DNA of 64,000 bases from Eulemur rufifrons (lineage: Eukaryota > Chordata > Mammalia > Primates > Lemuridae). Both the position numbers and the translations under genes were made by a program. Each line of letters opens with the position of its first letter. Position 1 is the stretch's first letter. The notes beneath the pieces were generated by a model, which was given only the letters and a program-made list of their open reading frames with translations, was not told the DNA's origin and did not search any database. Below are positions 36,345-51,227 of this stretch, piece by piece. The DNA lies in NCBI RefSeq assembly GCF_041146395.1, contig NC_090989.1, positions 253,570,843-253,634,842 on the forward strand, written 5' to 3'.

Positions 36345-36495
36345 GCTCCTGGAGCCTTGTGTAAGTCTCAGCTTCACCCCTTACTGGGTTTGTGAGCTCG
36401 AGCAAGTTGCTTAACTTCTCCAAATCTCAGTTTCTTCATCTGAAAAATGGGAATGACAATACTCACTTTGCAGGATGTGTTATAAGGGTTAAAAA
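36345..36495 (+). repeat. MIR SINE
   Basis: 'cgagcaagttgcttaacttc' and 'ctcagtttcttcatctgaaa' followed by 'aaatgggaatgacaatac' match the MIR core. Confidence 0.75.
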
Positions 36496-37450
36496 TAAAA
36501 ATGCCCAAGTTTTAGTGGATTTGTGGTCACTTGGGCTGCCATCTTTAACAGTGAACAGTCATCTCTAGCTCCTCTGCCCTGGGTCCCCAGTGAAAAGCAG
36601 AACCCACCTCTTGAAGACAGAGCATCTCTGGTGACCATTCTGAACACAATCAGTGTAGAGCACCAGGCTGGTTGGGGCCAGAGACCTCAAAATATGAGGA
36701 ATGATTGTAGCTATGGGGCTCTACGGTCCTGAGGCGGACAGTAGGGTGAGGGGAACACAAAGGCTGTCTTCAGTATCTTAAGGGCAGTGAAAAGAGAGCC
36801 ATCAAATGCCCCTCTTTGACAGGGAAGGTCAGGAATGCTTCTGACCAGCTACTGGGGCCGGAGGCTTTTACGACCATTATGTTTTGGAGGGAAAGGCAAG
36901 AATGAGTGATCAAAACATGCTGAAGGGAGCCCAAGGGAAGCAATGGGAGCCAGTAGAGACATGGGACACCAGAAGAGAGTGCAGCAGGGCCAAGAAGGGC
37001 AAACAGGGTGGTGTGGATCCATGCTGGAGGTGGGAAGAGCTCCATAAGGTGGGTTGGGGCCAGAATGCTGTGGGCCCCAGAGCTGAGAATCAGACTGACT
37101 AGAGAGGTTGCAGAGAAGCAGATTTGGGCCTCCTCCAGGGAATATTTTTGTAGTAACTAAATTTGTCTCTGATAATCAGGCTTATTTTTGGGTTGCAAGT
37201 GACAAAAACCCAAATCAAGGAAGCTTAGGGGAAAAAGAACTATATTGGTTCGTGTACATGGGCAGTTCAGTATAGAGCTTTAGGGACCCTAGGAACCTGA
37301 AGGATCTCATTGGGTGTCTCCCCATCCCCTTGTTGGTTTTTTCTCTGTGCTAGCTTCATTCTCTCACTGTGCAGATGGACACTGCAGACATGGCTGCAGA
37401 CTCCAGTCTTACCCCATCCAAGCTCAGTGACCTCCACCAAAAGAGTGTAG

Positions 37451-37788
<338 letters not shown>

Positions 37789-40700
37789 CAGAGAAGGACT
37801 CTTGAAACCAGCTTGGGGCATATGCTCCTCCCTGAACCTATCACTGTGGCCAGAAATAGGCACTACGATTGTCAGGCCTGAGTCACATGCTGAACTATAT
37901 CAGTGAGGATCCAATCAGGGAATAGAAAGCACTGAGTACAATATTTAACAGAGGGAATTTATTGGTTATACACAAGTGATAGAAGAGTTTCAGAAGCCTA
38001 TCTGAGACTAGTGAAGCCACCCAGATATCACCAACAGCTAGAAGCCACTGCCAACCCTAAGTTGCAGGGATAAAGGGAGGAGGTGGTATTGCTGGAGTCA
38101 CCCAGTGGAAGTTGGAACCATGGTGGATCTGCCCAGTGGAAGCTTGAGCCAAGCTGTTGAAGAAAGGTAGCTGCAGTCAGAAAGACAGAGAGAGAGAGAG
38201 AGAGGAGGGGAAATACTCTAGCTTCTCCTTCCCCTCATCCTCCAATCTCCTGCCAATGCCTCCCATAGGTCAGACCCTTCCCCATCCCAACCCAGCTGAC
38301 AGAGGGCCTGGGACTTAAAGGCTGAGTCGTCATTCCCCTATACCGTGCAATACAGAGAGGGGCAGAGGAAAAGCAATAATGGATATACGGGCAAATAGGC
38401 CAGGGAGCAGCACCTACCACCCCTGTAGCCAGGGAGGCTGACTCCTGTGGCTAGCTATCCTGTCAGAACCACATAGAATGAAGAAGTAGCAGTTCCCCCA
38501 AAGAAGGAGGCACTGTTTTTACAAGGAAGACATGATCCTGGGCAGTATTTTCCAACTGTTCAAATATGAAACAGTTTGCTTCATGAGGTGGTGAGATGTC
38601 CATCACTGGAGGTATTCAAACACATACCGATGCCCATCTATCAGGAATCCTATAGGGGCATTGCTGAGTACATGGAGGATGGACCCAGGTGTCTCTAAAT
38701 CCTTTTCAAGTCTTACCTTGTTTATTTTCTACAATGTTATAATTTCTTAGACATGCTGTTTCTCCCATAAGTCTAAGCTATTTATTCATGTGATTAACTT
38801 GGAACAACAAACTCATAAACTGCAAGCATATTTGATTTGGAACACACCAAGGAATCTGTCACCATCAAGGGGGACACTGATTGTATTTCCAGCTTACATC
38901 TGGTCCTTCTTGTTACATATTTGCCCCTGTGCCAGAAGTATCATTGCCAAAAATGGTTGGAGACCTAAAAGTTTACTTTACCTTTTGGCAGAATCAGTAA
39001 ACTGGATTATTAAAGTTTTGTCTTCCCTCTTTGAAACTCCCAAAAGAAAAGAAATCACAAGAACAGATCTTGGCATAGAAAGAAAATGAGACAAAGAATG
39101 CAATCATAATGCTAGTGAATGGTTTTCAGACTGACATCTGTACATTAAGAATATGTAAAAATACCAATTTCATGCTCTGACAACTTATTCTGCATCAGGG
39201 GTGGGGTAATGCCTTGGGAATGCCAAATGTCAAAGCATTACATAATGTCAGCTATTCATACGCTTCTTTGATGAGATATCACTGGGAATGGGAATTCCTT
39301 AAGGGAGAGATGTCTTTTAAAAAGGGAGGGCAGAGGGAAGGCAAAGAAAAGAAAGAAAGGAAGGAAAGAAGGGACAAAGGAAGAGAGAAGCTGTCAAATC
39401 AGAAAAAAGAGTGACTGTGTAAAGAAAAGTTAATGTATATATTTTTAAACAATACATACAGTCCCAAATCTATGCCACCACATGGAGGGTTACTTATTTC
39501 TGTTTTGATTTTCCACAGTTAGAACAGCCATGTTTAATTTATTTTCTTTCATATGTGTAACAGTGTTATTTGTTTAACATCAACAGAAATCTAAGTGTAA
39601 AAATTCATCCATGATCCTATTGCCCCAACAAAGAAAACTTGCTTAATTTTTCTGTTCCATTCTAATTCTTGTCCAAATGCATAATTTCACATGGTGGCTA
39701 TCATAATATAAGTACAAATTAACAAGCTTTCTAAAATTTTATCATAGGAGTCTCCTCTACTATTATATGGGCTTCATAATGACCACTTTGATTACTTGGG
39801 AATATTCCAAGGCATACTCGTACTATAATGTATTTATCTATTCTTGTGTTACTGCACTTTGTTCTTTCCCACTTTTTCATTGCTATAAATAATACCTAAT
39901 GAACATCTTCATATATTCAATGCATTCAAGAAACTTCTATAAGACAGGTACTGTATTAGATAGTAGGGATTATCTGGAAGGATCCCACTTCAGGGTCTAG
40001 AGAGAGAGACAGACAAATTGAACACACAATGGTATACAATAATTCCAAGCTCTAGTGCCTTGCTGCCCAAAGCGTGGTTCACCAACCAGCAGCATCAACA
40101 TCACCTGCAGGTTTGTTAGAATGGAAAAATCTCAGGCCCCACCCCAGAGCTACGGAATTAGAATCTGAATTTTAACAAGATCCCCAGATGATCCCTGTGC
40201 ACATTAAAAGTTTGAGAAATCCTGCCACTCCCAGGGTTTCTCTGTCGACCTTGGTGGGTCACTTAATTGATCATTCCCAGTCTCCCCAACTTCTTCTCTA
40301 CTCTCCTGCAGCCACAAACATACTCAGGCCTCTCCTATCTTAAAAACACCACCAACCCCCCACCCCCCACAAACCTCCCTTGACCTGGGTCCCTCTGTAG
40401 TATGGCCCTCCAAAGAAGACTTTCTTTTCACGTCTCCATGAGTTCATCTCCCACGTCCCCCTCACATCAGAGCGCTGTGGCTTATGCTCCCCATGTTGTT
40501 CAGACTGCTCTGAAGATGGGCTCTGGGGTCTCCTGGCTGCCCACACATCTGGGGACCTCTCCAGGTTCCATGTTCCTTTATCTCTTCCTGTTATCTGACA
40601 CCACAATCAGTCCTGTCTCCCAAACTCTCTTCCCAAAGTCACCACTGCCTCCCGGTGTTTTCTCCTACTTCTCTTGCTAGGCTGTAGCAGTATCTGATCC

Positions 40701-42109
40701 TTCCCCCTCAAGCCTGTGCTGCTAGCTCCATGATCTCCCTCTGAAACTTTGGGGACCAGCCTCAGGGTTCTGGCCTTGATTCTCTTTTCACTCTACACAT
40801 TGTCCCTCAATACTTTCATTTCTGCCCAAGGTTTCAATGATCGAATCTCAGCTGAAGACTTCCAAATATACAACACACGTACATGCAGCTCTCCCTCTTG
40901 GAGCCCCTTTGCTCTATATCCAATTTACCAGGCTTCACCACATGAATGGCCAAAGGCACTTCAAAGTCAGTAAGTCCAAAAGCGGCCCCTATGGAAATCT
41001 GCCTTCCTCCGGTTTCTCTGTCTCAATAAATGGTTCCGCCAGCTACCCAGTGGCTCTCCCCTCCCTCGCACTCATTCAGTCACTATGGATTGTTGATTCT
41101 GCCTCTGTTGCATCGCCAGGTCCATCCCCCACTGCCATTTGCTGGGTTCAGTTCTTGTCACCTTTCCCAGGATGACTGCCACTGTTGCTCAGCTGGCCTT
41201 CCTGCCTCTGCTCCCACCCTGTTTACTTCATTCTTCTTCAGTCTAAAGTGATGGTATAATCTGTAATATGAAAATGTGATCTTATCATACCCGTGACTGC
41301 TGCTAAACCTTCCCAAGGATGCCCAGGCTTATTCAATCAAAACCTCAGGGAGGTGGGGTGAAGACAGGGGATTTTTGCCATTCCACTCTCCCTTGGTTGC
41401 AAATAACTGGCCAAGAAAATGACATCCTTGGCCCTGCAGTCGAGGCCCTATAGAATCAGTAGAGTCCTTGGGAATTAAAAGAATACCTGTTCCCTAATGC
41501 AAAGTCCTTGATGAACTGTAGAACAGCACAGCGCCCCCGCAGAGAAAGGCTACTGAAAGTAGGGGGGTTTTTGAAAACTAGCACATTGACTCTGCCCAGA
41601 TAATGGCCAGAAGTTTCTACTAATTTCTCTTTCTCTGAGCATCTCTCTCCAAGCCACAGTGACTCCATCCAGTGGTGGGCTGGTAAATGTCTAATAATTG
41701 GCACACAGTGCGGGCATGTTCGATTAAAAGCAGCTGATGATTTCCATAGTATAGATATTCCCACAATGGTTGATTTCGAGTTACCAATGTGATGTTGAAT
41801 ACTTTGTTGGGAAAAGATTCACAACAGAATGCCATTATATTAATATAGTATCTTCATCATACACATAAAATAGAAGTGAATTACCTTAAGAACAAAGATA
41901 ACAGTATAACAATTAGGAAGTAATGGATTTTAAATATTTATTACCATTTGAAAAATATATTTAATTAAGTTTATATAATTTAATTTTTAACAATGACTGT
42001 TTTTAACAACCAGCTTGCAAAATTGCTGAAAATTTGACAACTGGTTTTCACGAGCCAGTATGAGCCAGCTCAAGTGCATTTCAGCCTCCATCCCACCGTG
42101 ACTGCGTTA
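37789..42109. other. Intergenic interval, mostly ancient repeat remnants
   Basis: No gene seen. 37,890-38,170 is an unclassified interspersed-repeat-like stretch. A (GA)n run lies near 38,187-38,202 and a GA/GAAA-rich stretch at 39,300-39,410. A MER5A lies at 40.06 kb. 40,230-41,240 is pyrimidine-rich, probably old LINE-derived. 41,870-42,010 is very AT-rich. Confidence 0.5.
40058..40228 (-). mobile_element. MER5A-type element
   Basis: 'accagcagcatcaacatcac', 'tcaggccccaccccagagct' and 'aaaagtttgagaaatcctgc' follow the inverted MER5A order. Confidence 0.65.
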
Positions 42110-43105
42110 CCCCTCCCCTGGTCTAAGGCAATAACCTCCTACCTGGCCTATCCCCTCTAGTCTCACACTCCCTACACTAGCCACTAGAGAGAGTGTATAA
42201 AACACACATTTGACCATGTTACCCTTCTTAAAACCTTCCAAGGGTCTTGCTTGTCCTGAGGATAAAACCACATTCACTACCTAGTATATTGACTTGGCCC
42301 ATGCCTTTCCCTACAGCTTCCCAGCCTATTCTTTTTTTTTTTTTTTTTTTTCCTGAGACAGAGTCTCACTCTGTTGCCTGGGCTAGAGTGCCATGGCATC
42401 AGCCTAGCTCACAGCAACCTCAAACTCCTGGGCTCAAGCAATCCTCTTGCCTCAGCCTCCCAAGTAGCTGAGACTACAGGCATGTGCCACCATGCCCAGC
42501 TAATTTTTTTCTATATATTTTTAGTTGTCCAGCTAATTTCTTTCTATTTTTAGTAGAGATGGGGTCTCACTCTTACTCACGCTGGTCTCGAACTCCTGAG
42601 CTCAAAGGATCCACCCACCTCGGCCTCTCAGAGTGCTAGGATTACAGGTGTGAGCCACCGCGCTCGGCCACCAGCCTATTCTTTCATGGTGCATTTCTCT
42701 CTCCCTCCATCCCCCAACACACTGTGTTCCAGTCAGGCCAGCTCACTGGCAATTTCACAGACACACAAGGCTGAGCCCTGCCTCTATGCCTCTGCTCTGG
42801 CAGAGCCTCCTGCCGGGCATACTCCTTGCCCGATCCTGGTTTCACCATAGAGAACATTTATTCTTCTGTCAAGATTCAGAGAGTCACTTCTTCTGTGGAC
42901 TTTTCTCATTGTTTTAGTTATATATGAAACCCTACTCTAGTGTTGCCATGAACTCTATAATATAATACTTATCTCCATGTCTTAGAAGCTGTGAGCACCT
43001 TATTTCACATGTATTATAGATCTGTTTCTTTTCATCAGATTATAAACACCCATTATAGGACTGAGGCAGAGAAGGATCTCTGGTAAGTATCTGTTAAATG
43101 AATAA
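42110..43105 (+). repeat. L2-like 3' region split by an Alu
   Basis: Pyrimidine-rich sequence with 'aaaaccttccaagggtcttg' before the Alu and 'gtaagtatctgttaaatgaa' at the end resembles an L2 3' region. The Alu at 42,336-42,669 lies inside it. Confidence 0.55.
42336..42669 (-). mobile_element. Alu SINE
   Basis: Full-length inverted lemur-type Alu. Target duplication 'ccagcctattcttt' on both sides. Confidence 0.92.
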
Positions 43106-43310
43106 GTGAATGATGGCCAAGGAAGCTATGAAGCTGACAGATCTCAAAGGCCTGGTTGCAAAGACAGTGTGGTGAAGACCAGGAGGCTGGATCAGTCCTG
43201 TGGTTGCCCTGATGAACCAAAGAAGACACGCTTTCCTGCAGAGGTAGAGGACCTCAGCGTCGGAAGGGAATTTAAAGGTTCTGCAGCTCTCAAGAAGAGT
43301 GAGTTCCGCA

Positions 43311-43647
43311 TTCTGACACATGCTACAGTATGGATGAACCTTGAAGACATTATGTTAAGTGAAATAAGCCAGACACAAAAGGACAAATATTACATGATTC
43401 CACTTAAATGATATACCCAAAATAGTCAAATTCATAGAGTTGGAAAGTAGAATAGTGGTTGTCAGTGGCTAGAGGGAGAGGGAGTTACTATTTAATAGGT
43501 ACAGAATTTCAGTTTGGGAACCTGAAAAAGTTCTGGTGATGGGTGGCACTGATGGTTGCACAGCAATGTGAATGTACTTAATGCCACTGAACTATATGCT
43601 TGAAAATAATAAAATTGGTGAATGTTTATGTTGCATATATTTTAACA

Positions 43648-43650
<3 letters not shown>
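43311..43650 (+). mobile_element. LINE-1 3'-end fragment
   Basis: Contains L1 3' landmarks 'gtgaaataagccagacacaa', 'aggacaaatattacatgatt' and 'gcatatattttaacacaa'. It is followed not by poly(A) but by T30 at 43,651-43,680, which is unexpected for this orientation. Confidence 0.75.
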
Positions 43651-43685
<35 letters not shown>

Positions 43686-44087
43686 AGGAGAATCAGTTCC
43701 TAGATCTAAGGATCTGAGTTTAGGGGATCAGAGGAGGAAGGTGGAGTGGAAATGGAACAGGGATGAAATGTCTTATGAATGATCTCTCTCCCTCCTTCGC
43801 TTTCTCCCTCCAGTGCTGGCTCTGGGCCAGGTCATTTTGGGGGGCTAATGCATGTGTGTATGCATACTCAGAGATAAATGAAACAGAGCACCTACCTTGG
43901 GGGACTCACGGCTACAGATAAGTCAGGGGAGGGACGTATGGGAGCCAAGTTCACAGGTGGGATGATAAGGGAGGTTATATAATATGATCCTAAATCTTCC
44001 CCACCTTCCCCCTCTGACCCCCGCCCCATGTTTCTGAGTCTCCTCAAGAGGAAACTCCACAAGATTCCTGGAACCAAGATTAGATGA

Positions 44088-44218
44088 GGCCAGGCATGGT
44101 GGCTCACACTTGTAATTCCAGCACTTTGGGAAGCCGAGGTGGGAGGATTGCTTGAGCCCAGGAGTTCAAGATCAGCTTGAGCAACATAACAAGACTCCTT
44201 CTCTACCAAAAAAAAAAA
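44088..44218 (+). mobile_element. Free left Alu monomer
   Basis: A 120-bp left-arm-only copy from 'ggccaggcatggtggctcac' to an A tail. Flanked by 'agattagatga' and 'agattggatga'. Confidence 0.85.
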
Positions 44219-44792
44219 GATTGGATGAGAGGATTTAATGCATTAGGAGATACATCTGGCTCCAATTATGGAGCTTTAAATAGGGTCTTTACATTTGACA
44301 CTTGGAATTAAGGCTAGTGAATCCTCCAGATGTTTTGAAATAAACCAAACTATCTTACGGACAACAGGAGAGTAATTGGAAATGAACCCAGAGAGACCTT
44401 GAGCACAAGCAGTCGAGGAAACGGTTTAAACAAGTCCACAGTATCACTTGCAAAAGATGTATTAGCACTGGATACACATGTTGAAGACTTAGAATTTGGG
44501 ACCTCAACAGACCTGCCTTGGCAACAATTGAGTCTGGCTCCTGCTCTTATAGGGGAAGAAACTGAAGTGCACAGAGATCAAGTGGCTTGAAAGTTCACAC
44601 AGTAAAATCATATCATATCTGGCATTATAGTCCTGTCCTTTGACTTCTAGTTGAGGGCTCTTTATTTTCTGCTCACCTGTTGCTTTCCTTGAATAAAATG
44701 TTCTAAAACTTTTTATAGGCAAGATTTTCTCTTCCAGGACTGCAATGAACCAGAGAGGTAGAGGCAAGTTCTTGCAAAGGATAAATATAAAT

Positions 44793-45251
44793 TGTTATGG
44801 GTTGAATTGTGTCTCCAAAAAAGATATGTTGAAGTACTAACTCCCAGTATCTCAGAATGTGACCTTATTTGGAAACAGGGTCATTGCAGATATAATTAGG
44901 TGGACCCTTAATCCAATATGACCGGTGGCCTTATAAGAGGAGTAGCAAGACACACAGGGATAAGATAGACTTGTGATGACACAGGCAGAGATGGGAGTGA
45001 TGCTTCTATTATATAAGCTGACAAATGCCAAGAATTGCTGACAACCTCCAGAAGCCAGGAAGAGGCAAGAAGGATTCTTCTTTAAAGCTGTAAGAGAAAG
45101 CATGGACCTGCTGACATCTCGACTTGTACTTCTAGCCTCCAGAACTATGGGAGAATATATTAATATTTCTGCTGTTTTAAGCCACCCAGTTTTTTTTTTT
45201 TTTTTTTTTTTGTAATTTGTTGTGTCAGCCTCAGGAAATGAATATAGTACA
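44793..45251 (+). mobile_element. Solo LTR, MaLR type
   Basis: Begins 'tgttatgggttgaattgtgt', continues through 'cagaatgtgaccttatttgg' and 'tctagcctccagaactatgg', and ends near 'ggaaatgaatatagtaca'. This is the order of mammalian apparent LTR retrotransposon (MLT/MST) LTRs. A T22 run interrupts the end. No internal retroviral genes are seen on either side. Confidence 0.75.
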
Positions 45252-46255
45252 TACGTGTTGCAAGCACATAAGTGTCCCTGGGCCAAGAGAGGTGGGGTCG
45301 GCTAGGTATTCGGGAGAAGGCAGTTTTTAAATATAAACCAAGAGTTGGGCTGGGCTTGAATCCTGGGGAGCCTTAAGTCCCAAAGTTCAAGCATTCAGCA
45401 TGTCAGTGTCAAGGGCTAACCAGGATATTGGCAAGGGATGATGAACAGAAGCAGAAGCAAAGGTGGAAGGAAAATTTTTGTTACCATTTTAAGAAGTCAA
45501 GAAGTTACAGTCCCAAATCTTCGATGTGACAATTCTGATTGGGATAAAGAACTCTTTGGTTTGGGCAAGTCTCATATGTCAGGTATGCATAGCTGACAAA
45601 AAGCAGCAAGCTCTCTTCCTTGCTCTCACCAAATTCCTTCTACTCCATACCCAGCCACAGACTTATGTATTTTCAAAAGCCAGAAAAGACTGCAAGGTGA
45701 TTGTTACAACTTTTCTCATCTTGGAATCTTGCTGAACTGCTGCGGGATGACTTTAGTTCAGAGAGAAGTGCCCACATACTAAGTGTTAGGTCTTTGAATT
45801 AGAGTCCCAGCAGGAAAGAGATGGTATATTCTAAATGAGTAATTGAGGAAAGTTTAATGAAGGAACAATTTACAAAGGGGTGGGCAGGGCTTAGAGTAAA
45901 CAACAAGGATGGTAGAGTACTTTAGGGCTAGCCATGGTAAGGAGCATTCACCAACCCTAGACCTAAATGGGCAAGGAAGAGAAGGAATGGCTGTATGAGA
46001 AGAAGGCCACCTGGCAGGAGCTGTAGTCTTCTGTAGAGGAACACAACCAACTCATGGAGACTCATCAGAGAGGGAGCCAGCAGACTAAGAACTTGACTGT
46101 ACTCCCCTCCTGCTTTCCTAAATCTAGCTCATGCCTCTTATTGTCCAACCCCAACCAAAGGCCAGAAGATAAGGAAGCTTATCGTACTGAATGGTGATAG
46201 ACTGAAAGCTTTCCCCCTAAGAGTAGAAACAATATAAGGGTGCCTGTTTTCATCA
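45252..46255. other. Intergenic interval without recognised gene
   Basis: Mostly unclassified. 45,800-46,090 resembles an old interspersed repeat similar in wording to 37,890-38,170 ('gaggaaagtttaatgaagga'). No exon or RNA gene is supported. Confidence 0.45.
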
Positions 46256-47010
46256 CTGCTAACTCAACATTGTACTGGAAGTCCTAGCCAGAGCAATTTG
46301 AAAAGAAAAAGACTGTCATCGTTTGGATGACAATAGTCATCAAAACTGCTGAAATAAATTAAATAATCACTAATTAAATGGAAAGACTGTATAAGAAACC
46401 TTAATATTGTTAAGATGGCAATACTCCCCAAATGATCTACAGATTCAATGCAATCCCTATCAAAATTCAAATGGCACTTTTTTAAGAAATGGAGGTTGGA
46501 TCAGGCCAAGAGTTTGAGACCAGCGTGGGCAACATAGTGTGATCCCTGTCTCTACAAAAAAAGAAACAAAAAGTAAAAAAAAAATTAGCCATGTGTGGTG
46601 GCACACACCTATAGTCCTAGCTACTTGGGAGGTTGAGCTATGATTGCACCACTTTACTCCAGCCTGGGCAACAGAGCAAAACCTTGTTTCTAAAAAAAAT
46701 AAAAAAACAAAAGGCATACGTGCACATGAAAAAAATGTTCAACTTCATTAGTCATTAAGGAAATGTAAGTCAAAACCACAATGAAATACCACTTTATACC
46801 CATTAGGATGACTATAATTTAAAAATGGAAAAAAACAAGTGTTGGTGTGTATGTGAAGAAATAGGAATCCTGGTACATTACAAATGGGAATGTAAAATTA
46901 TGTGGAAAAAAGTGAAACATTGAATTACAGATTAATGGATAAGCAAATTGTGGTATATACATACAATAGAATATTATTCAGCCATTACAAAGAACGAAGT
47001 GCTGCACAGT
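46256..47010 (+). mobile_element. LINE-1 ORF2-region fragment split by an Alu
   Basis: 'gtactggaagtcctagccag' and 'acagattcaatgcaatccct' precede an Alu remnant. 'gtcaaaaccacaatgaaata' and 'gaatattattcagccattac' follow it. All are L1 ORF2/3' landmarks in forward order, with internal deletions. Confidence 0.75.
46490..46711 (+). mobile_element. Alu SINE, 5'-truncated and diverged
   Basis: Starts within the left arm ('aagagtttgagaccagcgtg'), has 'agcctgggcaacagagcaaa' and an A-rich end. It lies inside the L1 fragment. Confidence 0.75.
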
Positions 47011-49069
47011 TGAACATAGGCACAGAAGAAAGTTAGAGAGTAAGTTCTGAAAGCAACAGCACAGCACACAGAGAAAAAAGCCACTCTTGGGAGAGACGTA
47101 TCAAACATTCTGAAGAAAATGTGCAATAGTTTCAGGCTTTTAATAAATCTGTCCAGTAGGAAAGTAAAAAAAGGGATTGCTAAAGCCATGCAAACCTAGT
47201 TGCTGAAGACTGTACAGAAAGTGTGAATTGAGGTATTACAGATAGGGACGCAGAATCGTATGCAATTAACAGGTCTGATGTAAGAAATACACTGCCCAAA
47301 TGTAGATGAGTATCAGTCATAGAAGAATATCAGATCCAGAATGGAGGCAGAGGAAGAAGATAGGGATTAGATCAGAATAGAGACAGTCTTTTTAAAGCCC
47401 CACATTGCTAAAGATTTCTTTCACCAATTTAAGAAGCAATGGATATTAGTGGTTGAAACACAAAGCATAAAAATTATAGTTTATTAATATATATCATTGT
47501 GTTTAAGTTGACTGTAGTAAACTGTGGCTCATTTGATAAAGTGATCTTAATTATTTTGAATTATTTTTTTTCTGTTGTCAATCTAAAGTCCTGACTAAAA
47601 TGATTCATGATAACATTGTCACAAAGACACGCGGAGACTGAAAAGTTTAGGCATAATTCTGGGGTCCAGCATGGGCGTCTGAGGAAGGCTGTCCTGATAT
47701 AAAATGAGACCTAAATAAGACTGTCCTTGTTTGGGCATGTGTGTCTCTTCATGTATTAGAATCTGTGGATCCAGGGCTCATGGACATTTAAAATAAAGGC
47801 ATGCCTTTTGGAGTACACAGCTTCTCAACACATTACCGATGACATGCTTCAAGATTTCTTGTACAGACTCTGATGATTCTTAAACAAATTAGAATCTCAA
47901 TAGTTTTGCTAGTCAATATTCATTATATAGTCACTTAGATCTAAGCCTTGAGGAAAACAATTCCAACTAAGAATAATAATACATGGGAAGGGAGTCCTTG
48001 AAATACTAGCTCCTTATCCCTAGGATTTTATTGTAATGAGAATATTATTATTTACACAGTTTAACTTATAGTATATATATTTTTAAATTTCATGATTTTA
48101 TAAGGAAAGGCAATCTCCAAGAAAAATTAAAAGCCATCTATATGAATGTCTAAATTTTCAGGAATGATTTCATAGTCTGCTTGAAAATTACGTGCTCTCT
48201 CCATCACCTTGCAATTTGAACTACTGCAAAATCATGAATAATAGAAAAGGATGTTAAACTTTTCAACAAATCCAGATGGGTACCAATGTCATTGAGAATT
48301 CCTGAGAATCACCTTGATTGCTGCTTCAAACCTAGGAGCCTGAGTTGAATACCACTTACTAGTTGGAACATATTGGCTTAAGTGACAACAATTTCTACAA
48401 TCACGTTGGCACCTATATTGTTTACTTTTAAAATTGTACAGACATTGTATTTTTGACAAACAAAAAACATCCAAACTTTAAAAGGTGGCATTCAGTCATT
48501 TTCCTTGTTCGCCTTCTATAATATTTCTTCTGCCTTATCCTTTAAACTTTGGTGCAATACAAAGCGAGGGATTGTGAACTAGAGGCCAGTTTTAACACTA
48601 ATTTTGCTGGGACCTTGCTGGATACATTTTAGATCTTAGTTTTCCCTTTTGCAAAATGAGAGACTTGGATTAGATGTGCCTTTCAGCCATGATTCTAGGG
48701 TTTCTATTGCTCTACAAAATCACTGGATGAAGAGAAATTGCCAATGAAATGACTGACCAGCTATGAGAATTCAGGTTATCTCTTGCAAGGCTTGAGGCTG
48801 GGCATAATGAAGGCATAAAATCTTCATTTCCAATTTTATGTAGCAGGGAAACGTGTGCATCTGTGGAGGACGTTGCTTATCATTCTTATTCTCCTAATTG
48901 CCTTCTCCTCACACCATCCTATGTTCTGGATACTCAGAGCCACCAGATGTTTCTCAATCCAGAAGACTATTGCCCTTGTCAGTTTCCTTTGCTTATCTTG
49001 TTCCTTTGCCAGAAGATTCCCCCTGCCTTCTCTATCTGGCAAACTCTCACTCATTCTTTTTATATTTCC
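47011..49069. other. Repeat-poor intergenic interval
   Basis: No gene is seen. 47,395-48,560 is AT-rich and nearly free of recognisable repeats. A MIR core lies near 48,605-48,700. Regulatory function cannot be judged from one sequence. Confidence 0.45.
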
Positions 49070-49712
<643 letters not shown>

Positions 49713-50187
49713 CAGCAGTCCCCAACCTTTTTGACACCAGGGACCAGTTTCATGGAAGACAATTTTTCCATGGACTGGATGGTGGGGGGGGGGGTAATGG
49801 TTTCAGGATGATTCACGCGCATTGCATTTATTGTGCAGTCAAACCTCTCTGCTAATGATAATCTATATTTGCAGACACTCCCCAGCACTAACATCACCTC
49901 CCCAGCTCCACCTCAGATCATCAGGCATTAGATTCTCTGAAGGAGTGTGCAACCTAGGTCACTTGCATGCACAGTTTACGGTAGGGTTCAGGCTCCTGTG
50001 AGGATCTAATGCCGTCACTGATTAGACAGGAGGCAGAGCTCAGGTGGTGATGTGAGTGATGGGGAGCGGCTGTAAATACAGATGAAGCTTTGCTTGCTTG
50101 CCTGCTGCTCACCTCCTGCTGTGCAGCCTGATTCCTAACAGGCGATGGACTGGTACTGGTCCACGGCCTGGGGGTTGGGGACTGCAC
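49713..50187. mobile_element. Non-autonomous hAT-Charlie element (MER1-like)
   Basis: Terminal inverted repeats 'cagcagtccccaacc' and (reverse complement) 'gtgcagtccccaacc' enclose 475 bp. 8-bp flanks 'ctttatgg' and 'atttatgg' are a near-perfect target duplication. The interior has 'gcattagattctctgaagga' and its partial inverted counterpart 'tgtgaggatctaatgccg'. The family name is from memory of the end sequence. Confidence 0.75.
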
Positions 50188-50441
50188 ATTTATGGCAAAA
50201 GAAAATCCCAGATTGTGCATTGCACTTACTTTGTATCATGTCTCTTTGGTCCTTTAATGTGGAACAATTCCTCAGTCTTTTTTTGCATTTCATGACACTA
50301 ACAGTTTTGATAAGTTCAGTATTTTGTAGAATGTCCTTCAATTTGTCTGACAGCTTTCTCACGGTTATATTCAAGTTATACACTTTTGATAGGAATATCA
50401 TATAAGTGATGTGATATCTTTCTCAATGAATCACACCTCAC

Positions 50442-50809
<368 letters not shown>

Positions 50810-51227
50810 TGATTTATTTTTGATGTTGAGTCCCTATCATAGTTTATGGCCTTTTGGATTTCTTGTTCGGTGAATTGCCTGTTAGTGTTCTTTGCTATTA
50901 GAATGCTGAATTGTTGGTCTTTTTCTTACCGACTACTTATTTGTCCGGGCCTCATTCAATTTTCCTCCTTTGTGGAGGCTTCCCCATTTCCCCCAGTCAG
51001 CCAGCCACCCTCCTACCCCACCCTCCCCTGCTGTCACACAACACTGTTTGTACTGTGCACTGGCCCTCGTGTACCAACCATTCCATACAGAATTCACTCG
51101 TTCCACAAGTGTTCACTGTGTGCTTGGCCTGGGGCTAGGTGCTGGGTGGCGAGACAAGAGCAGGTCATTATAGTCTCCACATTCCAGTTTAGTTTTGAAA
51201 TGCAGCTTTGGGCATAGAAAGGAACAT

